Part shown: in pieces, positions 1 to 6,510 of the stretch
How the letters are laid out: each line of letters begins with the position of its first letter
How positions within the stretch are numbered: position 1 is the stretch's first letter
Source: JBCCGI01 sp039029355
Lineage (GTDB): Bacteria > Planctomycetota > UBA1135 > GCA-002686595
Length of the DNA stretch: 6,976 bases
NCBI GenBank assembly: GCA_039029355.1
Contig: JBCCGI010000171.1
Span: 1 to 6,976 of the forward strand
Direction: 5' to 3'
The notes under the pieces: generated by a model
Database searches by the model: none
What the model was told of the DNA's origin: nothing
What the model saw: the letters and a program-made list of their open reading frames with translations, nothing else
Translations under genes and position numbers: made by a program

Positions 1-996
1 CCCGCCCGCCGCCGCGAGCCACGCGCCGCCCGCGATGCGCTGCCAGGTCCACGGCGGCGCGTCGGCGTCGAAGAGCTCGACGTAGGCCCGCGGCTCGCCG
101 CCGAGCGCATCGACCGCGATCGGCCAGGCCGCGACGCCCACGCCGGCGCCGAGCAGCACCGCCGCCAGGCGCATGCGGTGGCGCGCGCCCGCCAGCGCGG
201 CGCCGGTGGCGAGGGCGGGCGCGACCAGCACCACGCTCGCGATCAGCGCCGTGTAGCGCAGTGTCCCGACCAGCGACAGGTCGAGCCCGAAGCGGCGCAG
301 GTAGACGTCCAGGCCACCCGGCCCGGTGAAGCCGTGCATCACGCCGGCCCCGACCAGCCCGGCCGCGGCGGCCAGCGGCAGCCCTCCGGCGAGCAGCGCC
401 CGGGCGCGGCTCCCCCGCACCCAGCCGGCCGCGAAGCACGCCGCGCCGACCGCTACCAGCGCCGCGAAGACGAAGGCGGAGGCCGAGTCCTCGGCGGTCG
501 AGGCGAGGCCGAGGTGGCGCAGGTGGTAGGCGACGCAGGACAGCGACAGCGCGCAGCCCTGGCCGGCGAGGAGCAGGGCGCTCCACTCGAGGAAGCGGGG
601 CGCCTCGGAGCCGTCGTCGGGCTCGGCCGCGGCGCCGCCGGCGGGGCGGCGCACGCAGACCCAGATCAGCGCGGCCAGCCCGAGCGCGGCCGATCCGGCG
701 GCGAACCGCGACTGGGGGGCGAGGACGCGGTCCAGCCCGAAGGCCGCCAACGCGACGCCCAGCGTCGCCCCGAAGAGCAGCGTCGCGACCGGCACTCCGT
801 CGCGCTCGAACAGCCGCGCGGGGCGGCCGAAGAGCCCGGCCAGCACGATCCACGGGGCCGCGCGGAACAGCGCCGCGGTGGCGCCGTCGACCGCGGGCAC
901 GCGCACCAGGTCCAGCCCGAGCGGAGCTCTCAGGATCGACAGCAGCACGCCCGCGAGAAGGCCGGCGAGGAGGGTGCGCAGCTTCAGGCTTCCCAC
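1..996 (-). CDS. Multi-pass membrane protein of unknown function, N-terminal part (cut by left edge)
   Basis: An uninterrupted minus-strand reading frame of 332 codons runs from a GTG at 996-994 off the left edge, so the C-terminus is missing. An in-frame TGA at 1005-1003 lies three codons upstream, which limits how far the start can move; no clear Shine-Dalgarno is visible. The translation is very hydrophobic, with about nine or ten candidate membrane segments near residues 7-23, 38-56, 70-88, 98-115, 138-157, 172-191, 199-220, 247-270, 277-297 and from about 320. A hydrophilic loop rich in Ala, Glu and Asp lies near 117-135, and there is only one lysine (K5). I do not recognise the family. 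A segment near 255-270 (LVAPALATGAALAG) faintly recalls the membrane half of fused MFS/spermidine-synthase proteins, but this is too weak to name it. It is divergent from mutY. The opposite-strand frame over the same bases gives an implausible Arg/Gln/Gly-rich protein, so this strand is preferred. Confidence 0.72.
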   Translation of the reverse strand, partial: MGSLKLRTLLAGLLAGVLLSILRAPLGLDLVRVPAVDGATAALFRAAPWIVLAGLFGRPARLFERDGVPVATLLFGATLGVALAAFGLDRVLAPQSRFAAGSAALGLAALIWVCVRRPAGGAAAEPDDGSEAPRFLEWSALLLAGQGCALSLSCVAYHLRHLGLASTAEDSASAFVFAALVAVGAACFAAGWVRGSRARALLAGGLPLAAAAGLVGAGVMHGFTGPGGLDVYLRRFGLDLSLVGTLRYTALIASVVLVAPALATGAALAGARHRMRLAAVLLGAGVGVAAWPIAVDALGGEPRAYVELFDADAPPWTWQRIAGGAWLAAAGG

Positions 997-1004
997 GGCG
1001 CGTC

Positions 1005-1010
1005 ACGTTA
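1005..1010 (-). promoter_or_regulatory. Weak -10-like box (TAACGT) for the leftward membrane-protein gene
   Basis: On the minus strand TAACGT ends 8 bases before the GTG start at 996. It fits the loose TANNNT form of a -10 element and mirrors the spacing seen at mutY and the glycosyltransferase, which would make this transcript leaderless too. No -35 hexamer is recognisable at 16-18 bases, so the call is tentative. Confidence 0.22.
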
Positions 1011-1082
1011 GCCGACCGCCGCGCCGCCGGCCCGGGCAATCCCCGGGAAGCCCGAGCGCGCGGCGCGGGCCTGTGGACGGGG

Positions 1083-1110
1083 CAGACATTTGCCGCCCGG
1101 CGCGTAGGAT
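1083..1110 (+). promoter_or_regulatory. Candidate mutY promoter (CAGACA, 16 bp, TAGGAT)
   Basis: TAGGAT at 1105-1110 matches the TATAAT consensus at 4 of 6 positions, including the key T, A and final T, and resembles the TAGGAT-type -10 boxes of high-GC bacteria. CAGACA at 1083-1088 matches TTGACA at 4 of 6, with a 16-base spacer. The hexamer ends 7 bases before the GTG at 1118, so transcription would start at or almost at the start codon. The alternative is that AGGA (1106-1109), 8 bases from the GTG, acts as a Shine-Dalgarno. Confidence 0.45.
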
Positions 1111-1117
1111 CCTCCCC

Positions 1118-2245
1118 GTGGCCCCCGCACCCGAGCACGCCGCCGAGGACCGCGCGCGGCGCGAGGCGCTTCTCGCCTGGTTCGCCGCGCATCAGCGCGA
1201 CCTGCCGTGGCGGCGCTCGCGCGACGCCTACCGCGTCTGGATCAGCGAGGCGATGCTGCAGCAGACGCGCGTCGAGGCGGTCGTGCCGTACTTCGAGCGC
1301 TTCCTCGCCCGCTTTCCGACGCTGGCCGACCTCGCCGCCGCGAGCGAGGACGACGTGGTCGCGGCGTGGAGCGGCCTCGGCTACTACCGCCGCGCCCGCG
1401 CGCTGCGGGAGGCCGCACGCGAGGTCGTCGCGCACCACGGCGGGCGCTTTCCCGCCGACCGCAAGGACGCGCTCGCGCTCCCGGGGGTGGGGCCGTACAC
1501 CGCGGGAGCGGTGCTCTCGATCGCCTACGACCTGCGCGTGCCGCTGGTCGACGGCAACGTGACGCGGGTGCTCGCGCGCTGGTTCGGGCTGTCGCAGCCG
1601 GTGGGGACCTCGGCGCTCACCTCCGAGCTCTGGCGGCTGGCCGAGCGCCTCCTACCGCCCGAGGGCGCGACCGAGGCCCGGGGGCCGGGCGCCTGGAACC
1701 AGGCCTTGATGGAGCTCGGCGCCACCGTCTGCACGCCCCGCTCGCCGCGCTGCGAGGCCTGCCCGGTGGCCGAGCCGTGCGCGGCGCGCGCCTCGGGGCG
1801 GGTCGACGAGCTGCCGGTGCCCGCGCCGCGCCGCGCCCCGGTCGACGTGCGGCTCGGCGTCGCGCTGGCCGTGCGCGGGGAGCGGATCCTGGTCGAGCGC
1901 CGGCCGGCCCGCGGCCGGATGGCGGGCATGTGGGAGCTCCCGACGCGCGAGCTGCCCGGCCCCGAGGGCGGGCTCACCGGCCTCTGGCCGCCGGAGTTCG
2001 CCGGCCCCGCCCTGCGCGAGGGAGAGCCCCTCGGCGAGGTCTCGCACGGCATCACGCACCACCGCATCCGCGCGCGCGTACGCGCGGCGTGGGCGGAGGG
2101 CGAGGGCGGCGCGGACGGCGCTCCTGAGCGCCGCTGGGTCAGCCCGGAGGCGGCGTCCGAGCTCGGGCTGACCGGGATGGCGCGCAAGATCCTCGCCCGG
2201 CCCTTCGTGTTCGAGCACCTCGGCTCGCTAGGATCTCGCCCGTGA
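1118..2245 (+). CDS. mutY: A/G-specific adenine DNA glycosylase MutY
   Basis: This 375-residue protein removes adenine mispaired with 8-oxoguanine or guanine, starting base-excision repair in the cytoplasm. The N-terminal HhH-GPD glycosylase domain (about 15-225) has the signature WISEAMLQQT with catalytic Glu44, the helix-hairpin-helix LPGVGPYTAGAV (121-132), and VDGNVTRVLAR with catalytic Asp145. The [4Fe-4S] ligands Cys205, Cys212, Cys215 and Cys221 keep the canonical C-x6-C-x2-C-x5-C spacing. The C-terminal Nudix-like domain that recognises 8-oxoG follows at about 240-365 (MAGMWELPTRE near 268-278, SHGITHH near 309-315). Length is normal for the family. GTG at 1118 is chosen because homology begins a few residues later, whereas the frame stays open back to an ATG at 878 that would overlap the divergent gene and adds 80 residues with no resemblance to MutY. 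The protein has only two lysines. The stop overlaps the next start in GTGA. Confidence 0.96.
   Translation: MAPAPEHAAEDRARREALLAWFAAHQRDLPWRRSRDAYRVWISEAMLQQTRVEAVVPYFERFLARFPTLADLAAASEDDVVAAWSGLGYYRRARALREAAREVVAHHGGRFPADRKDALALPGVGPYTAGAVLSIAYDLRVPLVDGNVTRVLARWFGLSQPVGTSALTSELWRLAERLLPPEGATEARGPGAWNQALMELGATVCTPRSPRCEACPVAEPCAARASGRVDELPVPAPRRAPVDVRLGVALAVRGERILVERRPARGRMAGMWELPTRELPGPEGGLTGLWPPEFAGPALREGEPLGEVSHGITHHRIRARVRAAWAEGEGGADGAPERRWVSPEAASELGLTGMARKILARPFVFEHLGSLGSRP
2229..2234 (+). promoter_or_regulatory. TAGGAT box inside the mutY end, upstream of the glycosyltransferase
   Basis: TAGGAT lies within mutY codons CTA GGA TCT and ends 7 bases before the GTG at 2242, exactly the geometry seen at mutY. 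It could be a -10 element giving the glycosyltransferase its own leaderless transcript, or its AGGA (2230-2233, 8 bases from GTG) could be the ribosome-binding site for translation coupled to mutY. No convincing -35 box is visible. Confidence 0.4.
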
Positions 2246-3150
2246 CCAGCCAGCCGCAGCCGACGTACGCGGGCCCGCCGGGCCACGGCGTCACCATTCT
2301 GATCCCCGCCTATAACGAGGAAGAGGGTATCGAGGGCGTGCTGGAGCGCCTCGGCGCGCTGGACCTCAACCGCCCGACCGAGATCCTGGTCGTGAACGAC
2401 GGCTCGACCGACCGCACCGCCGACGTGCTGGAGCGTATGCAGAGCCGCATCGGCCACCTGCGCGTGATCCACCAGCGGCGCAACCGCGGCTATGGCGCCT
2501 CGCTCAAGGTCGGCTTCTCGAACGCCGCACACGACATCGTCGTGATCACCGACGCCGACGGCACCTACCCCGAGGACCGCATCGCCGAGCTCGTCTCGCG
2601 CATCGACGACGGCGCGGAGATGGTGGTCGGCGAACGCGCGGGCGAGGACGTACACATCCCGCTGATCCGCCGGCCGGCCAAGGCGCTGCTGAAGATGCTG
2701 GCCTCGTACCTGGCGGGCACGCCGATCCCCGACCTGAACTCGGGGCTGCGGGCGTTCCGGCGCGAGCTCGTGATGAAGTACCGGCCGATCCTGCCCCAGG
2801 GCTTCAGCTTCACGACCACGATCACGCTGGCCTCGCTGACGAACCACCACCGCGTGGAGTACGTCACGATCAACTACGCGCACCGCGCCGGCAACTCGAA
2901 GATCCGGCCGATCCGCGACACGCTCGGGTTCGCCCACCTGATCGTGCGGACGGTCATGTACTTCAACCCGCTGAAGGTCTTCTACCCCGTCGCCGCGGTG
3001 GTGGCTGTAGCCTTCCTCGGGTCGCTCTACTACGACATCTCGATCAGCCGCGACCTGGGGGACAAGACCGTGCTCCTGTTCGTGGCCGTGGTCCAGATCC
3101 TCAGCATCGGGCTGCTCGCGGACCTGATCGAGAAGCGCTCCCGCCTGTAG
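2242..3150 (+). CDS. Family 2 glycosyltransferase, polyprenyl-phosphate sugar (DPM1/GtrB-like) type
   Basis: This 302-residue protein should transfer a sugar from a nucleotide donor to a polyprenyl phosphate at the inner face of the membrane. The GT-A fold is clear: IPAYNEEE (21-28), VVNDGSTD (50-57), the metal-binding DADGTYP (DxD at Asp104 and Asp106), and the family-typical PDLNSGLRAFRR (163-174) followed by a Ser/Phe/Thr stretch near 188-193. Two membrane segments follow, at about 241-263 and 277-296, with a short basic tail, as in GtrB-like or bacterial dolichol-phosphate-mannose-synthase-like proteins. Which sugar is used cannot be read from the sequence. The GTG start overlaps the mutY stop (GTGA), so translational coupling is likely; the TAGGAT box before it may give separate expression. 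An inverted repeat that may end the transcript lies 13 bases after the stop. Family assignment is firm, exact substrate is not. Confidence 0.93.
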   Translation: MTSQPQPTYAGPPGHGVTILIPAYNEEEGIEGVLERLGALDLNRPTEILVVNDGSTDRTADVLERMQSRIGHLRVIHQRRNRGYGASLKVGFSNAAHDIVVITDADGTYPEDRIAELVSRIDDGAEMVVGERAGEDVHIPLIRRPAKALLKMLASYLAGTPIPDLNSGLRAFRRELVMKYRPILPQGFSFTTTITLASLTNHHRVEYVTINYAHRAGNSKIRPIRDTLGFAHLIVRTVMYFNPLKVFYPVAAVVAVAFLGSLYYDISISRDLGDKTVLLFVAVVQILSIGLLADLIEKRSRL

Positions 3151-3163
3151 CCCCCCTCCGGGG

Positions 3164-3202
3164 CGCTGGGGCGGGCCCTTACGGCCCCGAAACGCCCCAG
3201 CG
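3164..3202 (+). terminator. Perfect 10-bp inverted repeat with nested stem, possible terminator or operator
   Basis: CGCTGGGGCG (3164-3173) is repeated inverted as CGCCCCAGCG (3193-3202). Inside it GGCC (3174-3177) can pair with GGCC (3183-3186), giving a stable nested hairpin 13 bases after the glycosyltransferase stop. No T-run follows, so it is not a textbook intrinsic terminator, although U-poor hairpins are common at gene ends in GC-rich genomes. The right arm ends 2 bases before the TAGGAT box at 3205, so it could also be a regulator site over the next promoter. Confidence 0.55.
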
Positions 3203-3204
3203 GT

Positions 3205-3210
3205 TAGGAT
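3205..3210 (+). promoter_or_regulatory. -10-like TAGGAT box upstream of the HEAT/VWA gene
   Basis: This is the third copy of TAGGATC in the window (hexamer 3205-3210). Here it ends 38 bases before the ATG at 3249, too far to be a ribosome-binding site, which favours the -10 reading. It would give a 5' leader of about 30 bases. The spacer and -35 region fall inside the inverted repeat, and no clear -35 hexamer is seen. Confidence 0.42.
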
Positions 3211-3248
3211 CTCCGACCCGGGTCGTCCCCAGGCCTTCCCTAAGAGCC

Positions 3249-5408
3249 ATGAAGAACCTCCTCGTCACCCTGTTCGCCGCCTTCTCCCTCGTGCTTCCCT
3301 CGTCCGCCTCGACGCAGGACGAAGCCAACCTCCCCGACGACGTCGGCACGCTGGTCAAGACGCTGAAGGAGAAGCGCGACAACGCCGACGTCGCGATGAT
3401 CAAGAAGCTGTCGAACAAGAAGACGCGCGAGGCCATGGAGGGGCTGATCGAGGTCTACGACACGATGCTCAGCATCTACATGCGTCGTGCGGTCTGCCAG
3501 GGGCTGGCGCTCTACGACGACGTCAACGACTCGTGGCAGCCGGCGCTCGAGAAGCTGATGAACGTGTCGGTCGAGGCCAAGGAGCGCGAGCTGCGCGAGG
3601 CGTCGGTCGAGCTGCTCGGCGGCTGCCGCAACTACGGCGGTGCCTTCCTCAAGATGATCGTCGAGTCCTCGGCGGACGACGACATCAGAAAGCGCGCGAT
3701 GGTGTACCACGTCGCGCGTCGCAACGACGAGGACAAGGAGTGGTACCGCGAGATCTACGATCCGACCGCCGAGGAGCGGGCCAAGAAGGCCGCGAAGAAG
3801 GCGCGCGACGAGAAGGACAAGGTTCCGCACCAGCTCCAGCCGCTGCGCGAGCTTTGCTTCGAGGCGCTGCTGCCCGACATGGAGCCGGCGGAGATCGTCG
3901 AGGCCGCGTCGGACAAGAACCGCAAGATCCGCGCGCTCGCGCTCGAAGAGCTGAGCTCGCGCGGCGACAAGAAGGCCGTCACCGTCGCCGAGGAGGTCTA
4001 CGAGCGCCAGAACGAGCCCGTGCCCACGCGCCTCGTCGCGGCGCGGATCCTGATCCACAACATGGACGCGAAGTTCGCCGACCAGCTCATCAAGGACGCC
4101 ACCAAGAAGGCGATCCCGCGCGAGTTCTCGTTCGGCATCGCGGACCTGCTCGTCGAGATGAACGACGAGGGCGTGAACAAGAAGCTCCTCAAGAAGGCCG
4201 GCAAGGGGAAGGGCGATGAGAAGCTCTTCTACCTGCGCGCGACGGCCCACCTCGAGGACGCCAAGCTCGACAAGTCGCTGGTCAAGCTGCTGAAGGACAA
4301 GGACCCCGAGGTGCGCCGCGTCGTCGCGCAGATCCTGGGCGATCGGCGCACGCAGGCCGCGCTGCCCGAGCTCGCCAAGATGATCGACAAGGGCGAGGAG
4401 CCGCTCGTGCTGACCGCCGCGATCGAGGCGACGACCAGCATCCGCCGCAACGACGCCGAGTGGGAGCAGGCGCTGCTCAGCTACGCGAAGCACGACGAGC
4501 TCGACATCCGCAACTCGGCGCTCGCCGCCATCGGCAGGACGCGCAACTCCGACTACCTTCCGGTCGTCATCGAGTCGCTGGAGAGCAAGGACTGGTCCAC
4601 GCGCCTCGCCGCCGCGCGGGCGATCGAGGCGATGCGCAAGAAGGAGGGCGTCGGCCCGCTCTGCTCCCGCATCGGCAAGGAAGTCGGCCGCATGTCGGTC
4701 GAGCTCGGCGACATCCTGTTCCGGCTCACCGGCAAGTCGTTCACGAACGCGCGCGCGTGGGAGAACTGGTGGAAGCAGGAGGGCGACAGCTTCAAGCTGA
4801 TCTCCGAGAGCAAGCTGCGCCAGCTCGAGGACGAAGAGGAGGCGCGCCGGCTCAAGCAGATCTCGCGCACCGAGTTCTTCGGCATCAGCATCGAGTCGCA
4901 CCGCGTGATCTTCATCCTCGACGTCTCGGGCTCGATGGAGGAGCCGACGCGCGGCAAGTACGTCGGCGAGAACGGCACGCCCCGCATCGAGGTCGCCAAG
5001 TCCGAGCTGATGAAGGCCATCGGCAGCCTCGACCTGAACAGCCTGTTCAACATCATCACCTTCAACAGCGCGGTCGATTCGTGGCAGGATCGCATCGTCG
5101 AGAAGACCGAGGCCACGCTCGAAGAGGCGCGCGGCTTCGTCGATCGCCTGGGCGCCGCCGGCGGGACCAACCTGTACGCCTCGCTCGAGTTCGCGTTCGA
5201 GGACCCGGACGTCGACACGATCTTCGTCATGTCGGACGGCGAGCCGACGGTGGGTGAGATCACCGACGGGATGACGATCCGCGAGGTGGTGCAGTCCTGG
5301 AACAAGAACCGCGAGGTCGTTATCCACACGATTGCCGTGGGAGGCTCGCTGCAGGTGCTCGAGTGGCTCTCCGAGGACACCGGCGGCACCCACGTGAAGT
5401 TCCCCTAG
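3249..5408 (+). CDS. Exported HEAT-repeat and von Willebrand factor A domain protein
   Basis: This 719-residue protein begins with a likely Sec signal peptide: Lys2, a hydrophobic core at 4-16, and a Ser/Ala-rich cleavage region around 18-22. Residues about 60-480 are mostly amphipathic helices resembling HEAT/armadillo repeats, clearest at 343-380, 384-432 and 435-468, with a very charged Ala/Lys/Glu/Asp stretch at 174-193. A tryptophan-rich linker (TGKSFTNARAWENWW, 494-508) and a charged helix (518-537) lead to a VWA domain from about 545 to the end. The metal-ion-dependent adhesion site is complete: DVSGS (Asp558, Ser560, Ser562), Thr640 and Asp663, so metal-dependent ligand binding is expected. 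No membrane anchor or cell-wall motif follows, suggesting a periplasmic or secreted protein. ATG 3249 is fixed by the signal peptide; AAGAG at 3242-3246 is a poor, very close ribosome site. The specific function is unknown. Its neighbours suggest an envelope role, which is inference. Confidence 0.88.
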   Translation: MKNLLVTLFAAFSLVLPSSASTQDEANLPDDVGTLVKTLKEKRDNADVAMIKKLSNKKTREAMEGLIEVYDTMLSIYMRRAVCQGLALYDDVNDSWQPALEKLMNVSVEAKERELREASVELLGGCRNYGGAFLKMIVESSADDDIRKRAMVYHVARRNDEDKEWYREIYDPTAEERAKKAAKKARDEKDKVPHQLQPLRELCFEALLPDMEPAEIVEAASDKNRKIRALALEELSSRGDKKAVTVAEEVYERQNEPVPTRLVAARILIHNMDAKFADQLIKDATKKAIPREFSFGIADLLVEMNDEGVNKKLLKKAGKGKGDEKLFYLRATAHLEDAKLDKSLVKLLKDKDPEVRRVVAQILGDRRTQAALPELAKMIDKGEEPLVLTAAIEATTSIRRNDAEWEQALLSYAKHDELDIRNSALAAIGRTRNSDYLPVVIESLESKDWSTRLAAARAIEAMRKKEGVGPLCSRIGKEVGRMSVELGDILFRLTGKSFTNARAWENWWKQEGDSFKLISESKLRQLEDEEEARRLKQISRTEFFGISIESHRVIFILDVSGSMEEPTRGKYVGENGTPRIEVAKSELMKAIGSLDLNSLFNIITFNSAVDSWQDRIVEKTEATLEEARGFVDRLGAAGGTNLYASLEFAFEDPDVDTIFVMSDGEPTVGEITDGMTIREVVQSWNKNREVVIHTIAVGGSLQVLEWLSEDTGGTHVKFP

Positions 5409-5440
5409 GCTGCGCAAAGGGCCCTCCAGCCCGATTCGCT

Positions 5441-5464
5441 GCGCCGGAGGTGGACTTCCGGCGC
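5441..5464 (+). repeat. 8-bp perfect hairpin between the HEAT/VWA gene and the flippase-like gene
   Basis: GCGCCGGA (5441-5448) pairs exactly with TCCGGCGC (5457-5464) around an 8-base loop; a G-U and a G-C pair could extend it inward. It lies 32 bases past the VWA stop and 23 bases before the TTG start of the next gene. There is no T-run, so it may be a weak terminator, an mRNA end-stabiliser, or a structure in the next gene's leader. A second, weak 4-bp stem (5471-5474 with 5484-5487) sits immediately before the TTG. Confidence 0.5.
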
Positions 5465-5487
5465 GCAACAGCCGAAAACCTCCCGGC

Positions 5488-6510
5488 TTGAAGACCGCCA
5501 CCCGGATCTCTGCCTCGGTCGGTATCGCGGCGCTCCTGATCATCGGCCTGATGACCTGGGGCGGCGTCAGCCCGTCGGACGCGATCGACACGATCCTGCA
5601 GCTTCCGCCGCACGTGTACCTGATCGCGCTCGGCATGCACATGACGCTGTACTGCCTGCGCGCGCTGCGCTTCAACCTGCTGATCCCGCGCGAGCGGCGC
5701 CCCAGCTTTCGGCGCTCGCTGATCGTGTCGGGTGCGCACAACATGGCCTCGTACGTGCTGCCGGCCAAGACCGGCGAGGCGTCGCTGGTCGTGTACCTGC
5801 GCATGCAGTGCGGCGTGCCGTCGGCGATGGGGCTGGCGTCGCTGATGGTGTCGCGGCTCCTGGATGGAGCGACCCTCTGCCTCGGGCTGTCGGCCGCGTG
5901 CCTGTGGCTGGCGCACTCGGGGCGCTACGACTACCTGGAGTGGCTCGGCAACGCGGGGCTCGTGCTGATCTTCCTGTGCGCCGTGTTCGCCGTGCTGAGC
6001 GTGCGTGGCGACCTCCTGGTGCGCGTGATCGCCTGGGCCGCGCGCTGGATGAAGCTGCATCATTTCAGCTTCGGCGAGGGGCTGCTCTCGAAGGCCAACC
6101 AGCTGGCCCTCGCGCTCCGCTCGGCGGGCGGCGGCGGCCGGCTCTACCTCGCCGCGTTCGTCACCATCCCGGTGTGGCTCCTGGTCTTCGCCTTCTACGC
6201 GGTCCTCTCGCGGGAGATGGGCCTGCCGCGGCACTTCTCGTTTGCCGAGGCGACCTTCGGCTCTTCGCTCGCCGTGATGTTCAACCTGCTGCCGGTGAAC
6301 GGCATGGCCGGCGTGGGCACGCAGGAGCTGGGCTGGGTTACCGGCTTCAGCAAGTTCCTCGGCGTCGAGGAGAGCATCGCGCTCTCCGCCGGCATCGGCT
6401 GCCACGCGATCCAGCTGTTCAACGTCGTCGCGATAGGCCTCGTCGCGCACCTCTTCATGGGCGTGATGCCGCGCCTGCACTTCGACCCGGTCGAGGAACA
6501 AGTGCCTTGA
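5488..6510 (+). CDS. Integral membrane protein, lysylphosphatidylglycerol-synthase TM / YbhN-like (flippase-like) family
   Basis: This 340-residue protein is almost all membrane helix (candidate segments near 8-26, 42-62, 80-93, 113-143, 151-172, 218-243, 256-274 and 298-325). Family landmarks are present: LRALRFNLLI (58-67), NMASYVLPAKTGEASL (85-100, the N...LP.k.GE block), SRLLDG (122-127), and LPVNGMAGVGTQELG (268-282, the LP.. GvGt.E block). It lacks the soluble lysyl-transferase domain of MprF, so it should not itself aminoacylate lipid; stand-alone members are usually annotated as possible lipid flippases, often beside glycosyltransferases, but their substrates are mostly unproven. The start is TTG at 5488: no in-frame ATG or GTG exists between the preceding gene and here, and the next Met (22) would remove most of the first helix. 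No Shine-Dalgarno is seen just upstream. It overlaps the methyltransferase start by 4 bases, so these two are probably co-translated. Confidence 0.9.
   Translation: MKTATRISASVGIAALLIIGLMTWGGVSPSDAIDTILQLPPHVYLIALGMHMTLYCLRALRFNLLIPRERRPSFRRSLIVSGAHNMASYVLPAKTGEASLVVYLRMQCGVPSAMGLASLMVSRLLDGATLCLGLSAACLWLAHSGRYDYLEWLGNAGLVLIFLCAVFAVLSVRGDLLVRVIAWAARWMKLHHFSFGEGLLSKANQLALALRSAGGGGRLYLAAFVTIPVWLLVFAFYAVLSREMGLPRHFSFAEATFGSSLAVMFNLLPVNGMAGVGTQELGWVTGFSKFLGVEESIALSAGIGCHAIQLFNVVAIGLVAHLFMGVMPRLHFDPVEEQVP
6493..6498 (+). promoter_or_regulatory. Shine-Dalgarno site (GAGGAA) for the methyltransferase
   Basis: GAGGAA ends 8 bases before the TTG at 6507, inside the last codons of the flippase-like gene. 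It is the best ribosome-binding site in the window and supports the TTG start. It contrasts with the SD-poor starts of the other genes. Confidence 0.65.

Larger units (their letters stand above)
997..1117. other. Divergent intergenic region between the membrane-protein gene and mutY
   Basis: These 121 bases separate two divergent starts and should hold both promoters. The mutY side has TAGGAT at 1105-1110. The opposite side has a weaker TAACGT box (1010-1005 on the minus strand), 8 bases from the GTG at 996. Two CCCGGG palindromes, at 1031-1036 and 1042-1047, are separated by 5 bases and could be a regulator site, but such palindromes are expected by chance at this GC content. No small gene or RNA is apparent. 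Confidence 0.5.

Noticed and set aside
178..1011. A 277-codon open frame on the plus strand
   Set aside because: The product is Arg/Gln/Gly-rich with no hydrophobic core or motif, and it lies opposite a well-formed multi-pass membrane protein reading frame.
1031..1047. Paired CCCGGG palindromes as a regulator binding site
   Set aside because: Six-base GC palindromes arise often by chance in such GC-rich DNA, and nothing else supports a specific operator.
878..1117. An 80-residue N-terminal extension of MutY starting at ATG 878
   Set aside because: It overlaps the divergent gene, has no MutY resemblance, and a GTG at 1118 with a well-placed upstream box gives a normal-length enzyme.
1525..2937. 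A 470-codon minus-strand frame across mutY and the glycosyltransferase
   Set aside because: It spans the junction of two confidently identified plus-strand genes and has a low-complexity, motif-free translation.
5406..5411. TAGGCT at the HEAT/VWA stop as a promoter box for the flippase-like gene
   Set aside because: It includes the TAG stop codon itself, lacks the A before the final T seen in the other boxes, and lies 76 bases from the TTG start.
3240..5804. An 854-codon open frame on the minus strand opposite the HEAT/VWA gene
   Set aside because: It is a shadow produced by GC-rich third positions. The translation is an Arg/Asp/Leu/Val-rich string without domains, while the plus strand encodes a signal peptide, HEAT repeats and an intact VWA MIDAS.
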